NCBI GenBank assembly: GCA_003052455.1 | Contig: QAPD01000064.1 | Location: 1 to 49,232, forward strand | Direction: 5' to 3' | Origin: Sphaerisporangium cinnabarinum | GTDB lineage: Bacteria > Actinomycetota > Actinomycetes > Actinomycetales > Cellulomonadaceae | Length of the DNA stretch: 49,232 nucleotides | Shown: piece by piece, positions 44,042-49,232 of the stretch | Position numbering within the stretch: the stretch's first letter is position 1 | How the letters are laid out: every line of letters starts with the position of its first letter | Made by a program: the position numbers and the translations under genes | The notes under the pieces: model-generated | Seen by the model: only the letters and a program-made list of their open reading frames with translations | Databases searched by the model: none | Told to the model about the DNA's origin: nothing

Positions 44042-44962
44042 ATGGCCGTCCACAAGATCGTGCTCTTCTACGCCTTCACGCCGCTGCCCGACCCGCGGGC
44101 CGTGCAGCTCTGGCAGCAGGCGCTGGGGGAGCGGTGGCACCTCACGGGGCGCGTGATCGTGTCGGAGCACGGGATCAACGCGACCCTCGGCGGGACGGTC
44201 GAGGACCTCAAGCAGTACGTGAAGACCACGCGCCGGTACCCGGGCTTCGAGGGCGTCGACGTGAAGTGGTCGGACGGCACGGGCCGCGACTTCCCGCGCC
44301 TGTCCGTCAAGGTGCGCCCCGAGCTCGTCGCGTTCGGCGTGCCGGACGAGGTCCGGGTCGACGAGCACGGCGTCGTCGGTGGCGGGGAGCGGCTGAGCCC
44401 GCAGGCGCTGCACGACCTCGTCGAGGAGCGCGGCGACGACGTCGTGATGCTCGACGGCCGCAACGCGTTCGAGGCGGCGATCGGCCGCTTCCGCGGGGCC
44501 GTCGTGCCCGACGTCGCGACCACGCGGGACTTCGTCGCCGAGATCGACTCCGGCCGCTACGACGACCTCAAGGGCCGGCCCGTCGTCACGTACTGCACGG
44601 GGGGCGTGCGGTGCGAGGTGCTGTCGGCCCTCCTGCGCGCCCGCGGGTTCGAGGAGGTCTACCAGCTCGACGGCGGTGTGGTGCGCTACGGCGAGGTGTT
44701 CGGCTCGCAGGGGCTGTGGGAGGGGTCGCTCTACGTGTTCGACGAGCGCATGCACGTCGAGCTCGGCCCGGGGTCGACGCCGCTCGGCGCGTGCACGGCG
44801 TGCGGGGCTGCGACGGCGAAGTACGAGAACTGCGCCGACCCGAGCTGCCGGACCCTGCGCCTGTACTGCCCCGGCTGCGTCCACGTGGCCCGCTCGACCC
44901 GCTGCGAGACGTGCGTCCGGGAGCGTCCGGCCGCTTTGACCGGCGGCCTGCCTCGCGGGTAG
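44042..44962 (+). CDS. trhO: tRNA uridine(34) hydroxylase TrhO (rhodanese family)
   Basis: This 306-residue enzyme contributes oxygen-dependent 5-hydroxylation of U34 in tRNAs. The N-terminal acylphosphatase-like domain ([16 protein letters not shown]) precedes a rhodanese domain with active Cys185 ([12 protein letters not shown]). The C-terminal part has many cysteines (CTACGAA, CPGC, CETC) and is likely zinc-binding. The end of the gene overlaps the predicted rplM promoter. Confidence 0.92.
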   Translation: MAVHKIVLFYAFTPLPDPRAVQLWQQALGERWHLTGRVIVSEHGINATLGGTVEDLKQYVKTTRRYPGFEGVDVKWSDGTGRDFPRLSVKVRPELVAFGVPDEVRVDEHGVVGGGERLSPQALHDLVEERGDDVVMLDGRNAFEAAIGRFRGAVVPDVATTRDFVAEIDSGRYDDLKGRPVVTYCTGGVRCEVLSALLRARGFEEVYQLDGGVVRYGEVFGSQGLWEGSLYVFDERMHVELGPGSTPLGACTACGAATAKYENCADPSCRTLRLYCPGCVHVARSTRCETCVRERPAALTGGLPRG

Positions 44963-44965
44963 TCT
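44936..44965 (+). promoter_or_regulatory. rplM promoter, overlapping the end of trhO
   Basis: TTGACC (44936-44941) and TAGTCT (44960-44965) have an 18-base spacer. It predicts a start near 44972 and a leader of about 160 bases. Confidence 0.7.
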
Positions 44966-44971
44966 GGTGAG

Positions 44972-45132
44972 TCGTTGTGCTCATCTCACGACACCCGTGT
45001 CGCTAGCGCGCCCACTCGCTGCCGGCCAAGGAGCGGGTGTCGACCGAGCCCGCCGCGCAACGACCTGCCCTCTCGGCCGCACGCTTCAGCGGTCGAAGAA
45101 GACATCCTGAGACAGAAACGAAGGCTACGACC
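44972..45132 (+). other. Untranslated leader of rplM with a hairpin
   Basis: The leader holds a 9-bp inverted repeat, CGACACCCG (44989-44997) with CGGGTGTCG (45034-45042). L13 autoregulation through the mRNA leader is known in other bacteria. No known leader family could be assigned here. Confidence 0.4.
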
Positions 45133-45576
45133 GTGCGTACGTACACCCCGAAGCCCGGCGACGTCCAGCGCGACTGGTACGTCATCGACGCGACCGACGT
45201 CGTCCTGGGCCGCCTGGCCACCCACGTGGCCACCCTGCTGCGCGGCAAGCACAAGCCGACCTTCGCTCCGCACGTCGACGGCGGTGACTTCGTCATCGTC
45301 ATCAACGCCGGCAAGGTCGCCCTGAGCGGCAACAAGCGCGAGCAGAAGATGGCCTACAACCACTCCGGTTACCCGGGTGGTCTGCGTGCCGTCGCCTACG
45401 GCGACCTGCTCGACAAGCACCCCGAGCGTGCCGTCGAGAAGGCCGTGCGCGGCATGCTCCCCAAGACGACCCTCGGTCGCGCCCAGTTCGGCAAGCTGAA
45501 GGTCTACGCGGGTGCCGAGCACCCGCACGCCGCGCAGCAGCCGAAGCCGTTCGAGATCACCCAGGTCGCGCAGTAA
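45133..45576 (+). CDS. rplM: 50S ribosomal protein L13
   Basis: This 147-residue early-assembly protein starts at the GTG at 45133 ([20 protein letters not shown]), after GAAACGAAGG. It shows [18 protein letters not shown] and the signature [17 protein letters not shown]. rpsI follows after 45 bases. Confidence 0.97.
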   Translation: MRTYTPKPGDVQRDWYVIDATDVVLGRLATHVATLLRGKHKPTFAPHVDGGDFVIVINAGKVALSGNKREQKMAYNHSGYPGGLRAVAYGDLLDKHPERAVEKAVRGMLPKTTLGRAQFGKLKVYAGAEHPHAAQQPKPFEITQVAQ

Positions 45577-45621
45577 TCGCCGCTCAGGCGTAGCGCACAG
45601 AGAGACGCGAGGACACCACCC

Positions 45622-46110
45622 GTGGCCGAGACCACCGTCGACACCGACACCCTGGGCGACGAGACGCCCAGCACCTACACCTCCGAGTCCGCCGCCCCCA
45701 CGGGCCGCGGCCAGAGCATCACCGCCCCCGGCCAGGCCCTGGGCCGCCGCAAGGAGGCCGTGGCGCGCGTGCGCCTCGTCCCCGGCACCGGCCAGTGGAA
45801 GGTCAACGGGCGCACGCTCGAGGACTACTTCCCGAACAAGGTCCACCAGCAGCTCGTCAACTCCCCGCTGAAGCTGGTCGACGTCGAGGGTCGCTTCGAC
45901 GTCGTCGCCCGCATCACGGGTGGCGGCTCCTCGGGCCAGGCCGGCGCGCTGCGCCTGGCGATCGCGCGCGCGCTCAACGCGATCGACGCCGAGCACAACC
46001 GCCCCGCGCTGAAGAAGGCCGGCTTCCTTACTCGCGACGCCCGCGTCGTCGAGCGCAAGAAGGCCGGTCTCAAGAAGGCCCGCAAGGCACCGCAGTACTC
46101 CAAGCGCTGA
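45622..46110 (+). CDS. rpsI: 30S ribosomal protein S9
   Basis: This is a 162-residue protein whose C-terminal arginine/lysine tail touches the P-site tRNA. The canonical body begins near residue 38 ([17 protein letters not shown]); the first 36 residues are a Thr/Ser/Asp-rich extension. [19 protein letters not shown] and the terminal [11 protein letters not shown] are standard. The GTG start follows AGAGACGCGAGGA. Confidence 0.97.
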   Translation: MAETTVDTDTLGDETPSTYTSESAAPTGRGQSITAPGQALGRRKEAVARVRLVPGTGQWKVNGRTLEDYFPNKVHQQLVNSPLKLVDVEGRFDVVARITGGGSSGQAGALRLAIARALNAIDAEHNRPALKKAGFLTRDARVVERKKAGLKKARKAPQYSKR

Positions 46111-46126
46111 TCCTGCGCTGTGCGCT

Positions 46127-46163
46127 CGTCGGCCCCGGTGGACCTCGTCCGCCGGGGCCGACG
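46127..46163 (+). terminator. Terminator hairpin after rpsI
   Basis: The arms CGTCGGCCCCGG (46127-46138) and CCGGGGCCGACG (46152-46163) form a perfect 12-bp stem, followed after two bases by GTTTG. It ends the rplM-rpsI transcript. Confidence 0.7.
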
Positions 46164-46259
46164 GCGTTTGTGAGGAGCGGTGACCAAGACCCGCCGACGG
46201 CGGGCAGCGGCTGACGGTCGTACGGTCGGCGTACGGCCGGTACGAGGGGAAGGACTTCC

Positions 46260-47621
46260 ATGGGACGGCTTTTCGGCACCGACGGGGTGCGCGGTCTCGC
46301 GAACGGGAACGTGACGGCGGAGCTCGCGCTGGACCTCGGCGTCGCCGCGGCCCGTGTGCTCGCGAGCGGCCAGGAGGAGGGGCACCGCCCGCGCGCGGTC
46401 GTCGGGCGCGACACGCGCGTGTCCGGAGAGTTCCTCGGGGCGGCGCTCATCGCGGGGCTCGCGAGCGCGGGCGTCGACGTCAAGGACGTCGGCGTGCTGC
46501 CGACGCCCGCGGTCGCCTACCTGACGAGCACCATGGACGTCGACTTCGGGGTGGTCATCTCGGCCTCGCACAACCCGATGCAGGACAACGGGATCAAGTT
46601 CCTCGCGCGCGGCGGCGTGAAGCTCGACGACGCGGTCGAGGACCGCATCGAGAGCCTGCTGGGCCAGGAGTGGGAGCGCCCGACGCACGGCGTCGTCGGC
46701 CGCATCTCCCCGGACTCGGGCCGCGCGGGCGGCGCGTACGTCGAGCACCTCATGTCGAGCATCGGCGCCGACGAGGACCACAAGCCCCTGGCCGGCCTGC
46801 GGATCGCGGTCGACTGCGCCAACGGCGCGGCGAGCGACGTCGGTCCCGCGGCGCTGCGCGCGGCCGGCGCGGACGTCGTCGTCATCAACGCGAGCCCCGA
46901 CGGCCGCAACATCAACGCGGCGTGCGGCTCGAACCACCCGGAGCAGCTCCAGGCCGTCGTGGTCGCGTCCGAGGCCGACTTCGGCGTCGCGTTCGACGGC
47001 GACGCGGACCGCTGCATCGCGGTCGACCACGGTGGCACCGTGGTCGACGGCGACCAGATCATGGGCGTCCTCGCCCTCGCGCTGAAGGACGAGGGCGCGC
47101 TCCCGCACGACACGCTCGTCGTGACGGTGATGAGCAACCTCGGGCTCCTGCTCGCGATGCGCGCGGCGGGGATCAGCACCGTCCAGACCGCGGTCGGCGA
47201 CCGGTACGTGCTCGAGGAGATGCGCGCCCACGGCTACGGCCTGGGTGGCGAGCAGTCCGGCCACATCGTCATGTCGCGCTACGCGACGACGGGCGACGGC
47301 GTGCTCACGGCACTCCAGCTCGCGGCGCGGGTGCGCGCGACGGGCCAGAAGCTCGCGGACCTCGCGGGCGTCGTGCAGCGGCTCCCGCAGACCCTCCTCA
47401 ACGTCCCGGGCGTGGACAAGGCGCGGGCGTCGACCGACGAGGCGCTGCTGGCCGCGGTCGCCGGTGCCGAGCGGTCGCTCGGCGAGACGGGCCGCGTGCT
47501 CCTGCGGCCGTCGGGCACCGAGCCCCTCGTGCGGGTCATGGTCGAGGCGGCGACGCAGCAGCAGGCCGACGCGGTCGCCGGGCAGCTCGCGGGCGTCGTG
47601 CGCGAGCGGCTCGCCCTGTGA
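46260..47621 (+). CDS. glmM: Phosphoglucosamine mutase
   Basis: This 453-residue enzyme converts glucosamine-6-phosphate to glucosamine-1-phosphate for peptidoglycan precursor synthesis. [15 protein letters not shown] is the usual start. The phosphorylated Ser103 is in [12 protein letters not shown], metal binding is by FDGDADRC, and the phosphate-binding loop is [12 protein letters not shown]. The ATG at 46260 follows GAGGGGAAGGA. Just upstream GTACGG-like units recur (46220-46244). It overlaps def by 4 bp. Confidence 0.97.
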   Translation: MGRLFGTDGVRGLANGNVTAELALDLGVAAARVLASGQEEGHRPRAVVGRDTRVSGEFLGAALIAGLASAGVDVKDVGVLPTPAVAYLTSTMDVDFGVVISASHNPMQDNGIKFLARGGVKLDDAVEDRIESLLGQEWERPTHGVVGRISPDSGRAGGAYVEHLMSSIGADEDHKPLAGLRIAVDCANGAASDVGPAALRAAGADVVVINASPDGRNINAACGSNHPEQLQAVVVASEADFGVAFDGDADRCIAVDHGGTVVDGDQIMGVLALALKDEGALPHDTLVVTVMSNLGLLLAMRAAGISTVQTAVGDRYVLEEMRAHGYGLGGEQSGHIVMSRYATTGDGVLTALQLAARVRATGQKLADLAGVVQRLPQTLLNVPGVDKARASTDEALLAAVAGAERSLGETGRVLLRPSGTEPLVRVMVEAATQQQADAVAGQLAGVVRERLAL

Positions 47622-48262
47622 GCGCGTCGGGACGGCCGACGGGACGCGAGGCGGGCACGACCGTGCGGCAGGGGGTCGACGAGGCGCTGCGCGAGCACGT
47701 CCTCGCGCTCCTCGCCGCCTACCCCGACGGCGTCCTGCCGATCGTGCAGGCCGGGCACCCCGTCCTGCGCACGCCGGCCGTGCCGTACGCGGGCCAGCTG
47801 GGCGACGCGCTGCCGCGCTTCCTCGACGCGATGCGCGCGACGATGCGCGCGGCGCCGGGCGTGGGGCTCGCCGCGCCGCAGGTCGGCCTCGGCCTCGCGG
47901 TGGCCGTGGTCGAGGACCCGGGTGCGCCGGACGTCGACGACGACCGGGAGCGGAGCCCCCTGGAGTACCGGGTGCTCGTGAACCCGCGCTACGAGGTCGT
48001 CGGCGAGGAGACCCGCACGTTCTTCGAGGGCTGCCTCTCCGTGCACGGCTGGCAGGCCGAGCGGACCCGCGCCCACGCCGTCCGGCTCACGGGCCAGGAC
48101 GAGGCCGGCGAGCCGTTCGACGACGTGCTGACCGGGTGGCCCGCGCGCATCGTCCAGCACGAGACGGACCACCTGCGGGGTGAGCTCTACCTCGACGCCG
48201 CCGACCTGCGCACGCTGTCCTCGACCCTCGGGGTCGCGCGGCTCCCGGGCGCCGGGAGCTAG
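47618..48262 (+). CDS. def: Peptide deformylase with N-terminal extension
   Basis: This 214-residue metalloenzyme removes the formyl group from new proteins. The three motifs are [16 protein letters not shown] (metal ligand Cys139) and QHETDHLRG (ligands His181 and His185, catalytic Glu182). The first 42 residues before [15 protein letters not shown] are extra relative to short forms. The GTG overlaps the glmM stop (GTGA), so coupling with glmM is likely although the functions are unrelated. Confidence 0.93.
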   Translation: MSASGRPTGREAGTTVRQGVDEALREHVLALLAAYPDGVLPIVQAGHPVLRTPAVPYAGQLGDALPRFLDAMRATMRAAPGVGLAAPQVGLGLAVAVVEDPGAPDVDDDRERSPLEYRVLVNPRYEVVGEETRTFFEGCLSVHGWQAERTRAHAVRLTGQDEAGEPFDDVLTGWPARIVQHETDHLRGELYLDAADLRTLSSTLGVARLPGAGS

Positions 48263-48301
48263 CCACCGGGCGTCCGCGGCCCTGGTCCTCACGACGGAGG
48301 G

Positions 48302-48347
48302 GACCGCCGCGGGAAGTCGTCCGTCGGGATGACGACCCGCGGCGGTC
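48302..48347 (+). terminator. Terminator hairpin after def
   Basis: The outer arms GACCGCCGCGGG (48302-48313) and CCCGCGGCGGTC (48336-48347) enclose a GTCGTC / GACGAC inner pair. It separates def from the DedA gene. Confidence 0.65.
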
Positions 48348-48523
48348 GGCACGGCAGACTCGTCAGCGGCGCGGCGCCGTCGCGCCGGGGGCCTCAGGGG
48401 TAAACCGGGGGTCTCCCTGATGGTCGTCGTCCTCGCGCTCCGTAGGCTTGTCCTGGTGCAGGACGACCGACCTGCCGCCACCGCCCGCCTGGCCTCCCCG
48501 CCAGCAGACGAACGAGGACGCCG

Positions 48524-49232
48524 TTGCCCGACGCCGTGTCGACCTTCCTGGAGAATCTCGAGCACTGGATTCTCGCCCTCGCGGCGTCCGCGTGGATCTA
48601 CCCCGCGCTGTTCGGCTTCGCGACGATCGACGGGTTCTTCCCGCCGGTCCCCAGCGAGTCGGTCGTCATCACGCTCGCGGTCTCCGCGCACTCGACCGGA
48701 GAGCCGAACCTGGCCCTCGTGCTCCTCGTCGCGGCCCTGGGTGCCTGGACCGGGGACCAGATCGCGTTCGCGATCGGCCGCGCCGTCGGCACGGAACGCC
48801 TCCGCATCCTGCGCACGCCCCGTGGGCGTCGCGCGGTGGCGTGGGCGGAGCGCGCCCTCGCGCACCGGGGCGCGTCGTTCATCCTCGCCGCGCGCTACAT
48901 CCCCGTGGGCCGCGTCGCGGTGAACATGACGGCGGGTGCCGTCGGGTACCCGCGTCGTCGCTTCATGGCGTTCTCCGGCGTCGCGGCGGTGACGTGGGCC
49001 GTCTACTCGGTGCTCATCGGGCTCGTCGCGGCCCAGTGGCTGGGGCACGAGCCGCTGCTCGCGATGGTCGTCGGCATCGTGCTGGGCGTCGGGAGCGGGT
49101 TCGTCATCGACCGGGTGCTCATGATCCGCGCGCGTCAGCGCGGCGAGCTGCCGCCGACGGCGCAGGCGCCGGGCGGCGAGGGCGGCGCGGCTCCGGCCGA
49201 GGCCGGTCCGACGGCCGGCGGGTCGCCGGTCG
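48524..49232 (+). CDS. DedA family membrane protein (partial, 3' end outside window)
   Basis: This is an open frame of 236 codons without a stop at the window edge. DedA/SNARE-associated proteins are inner-membrane proteins, some of which flip lipid carriers such as undecaprenyl phosphate. The pattern is visible: PPVPSESVVITLA, GAWTGDQIAFAIGRAVG, then FILAARYIPVGRVAVNMTAGAVG with the conserved arginine, and several hydrophobic helices. The TTG at 48524 follows GAGG; GTG 48536 is an alternative. The end visible here is an Ala/Gly/Pro-rich tail. A TAGGCT box at 48443-48448 may belong to its promoter. Confidence 0.85.
   Translation, partial: MPDAVSTFLENLEHWILALAASAWIYPALFGFATIDGFFPPVPSESVVITLAVSAHSTGEPNLALVLLVAALGAWTGDQIAFAIGRAVGTERLRILRTPRGRRAVAWAERALAHRGASFILAARYIPVGRVAVNMTAGAVGYPRRRFMAFSGVAAVTWAVYSVLIGLVAAQWLGHEPLLAMVVGIVLGVGSGFVIDRVLMIRARQRGELPPTAQAPGGEGGAAPAEAGPTAGGSPV

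Overview
The window is a high-GC, coding-dense chromosome segment of an actinobacterium. The evidence is GTG and TTG starts (rpoB and rpoC both start with TTG), strong third-position GC bias, actinobacterial protein families (DUF4383, DUF5709, a zinc-type S14, a short-lid adenylate kinase), and the rpoB-rpoC / rpsL-rpsG-fusA-tuf / S10-spc-alpha gene order. Overall character fits Micrococcales of the Cellulomonadaceae or Promicromonosporaceae type. That placement is inference and was not tested by a search.

Layout. (1) 1-710, minus strand: two small membrane-protein genes with a 4-bp overlap, the first cut by the window edge. (2) 1043-6690, plus strand: an accessory four-gene module of ECF-like sigma factor, small two-domain protein, subtilisin-like protease with a PYTQPH repeat, and an 856-residue helical-repeat CHAT (caspase-like) protease. 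(3) 6707-7995: rplJ-rplL with an attenuator-type leader. (4) 8342-16031: rpoB-rpoC. (5) 16159-20878: rpsL-rpsG-fusA-tuf. (6) 20983-38158: the S10, spc and alpha clusters, including secY, adk, map, infA, rpmJ and rpoA; rpsD is absent between rpsK and rpoA. (7) 38340-44962: single genes lying between rplQ and rplM: alpha/beta hydrolase, a divergent ROK protein, truA, DUF5709, DUF937, an ABC-F ATPase and trhO. (8) 44936-48262: rplM-rpsI, then glmM-def. (9) A DedA-family membrane protein runs off the right edge.

Most of the window is core transcription and translation machinery and is conventional. The most interesting part is the sigma / small protein / subtilase / CHAT module. Its gene content (a sigma factor translationally coupled to a small possible partner, followed by two proteases without visible export signals) suggests a proteolysis-to-transcription relay. 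It recalls, without visible homology of the small protein, the type III-E CRISPR circuit in which a TPR-CHAT protease cleaves Csx30 to free a sigma factor; no CRISPR array or cas gene is visible here. The subtilase gene also carries an apparent -1 frame change close to its start: the strong ribosome-binding site and GTG at 2319 are in a different frame from the protease body. Regulatory DNA is well preserved: good -35/-10 pairs precede rplJ, rpoB, rpsL, rpsJ and rplM, and several single genes appear to be leaderless.
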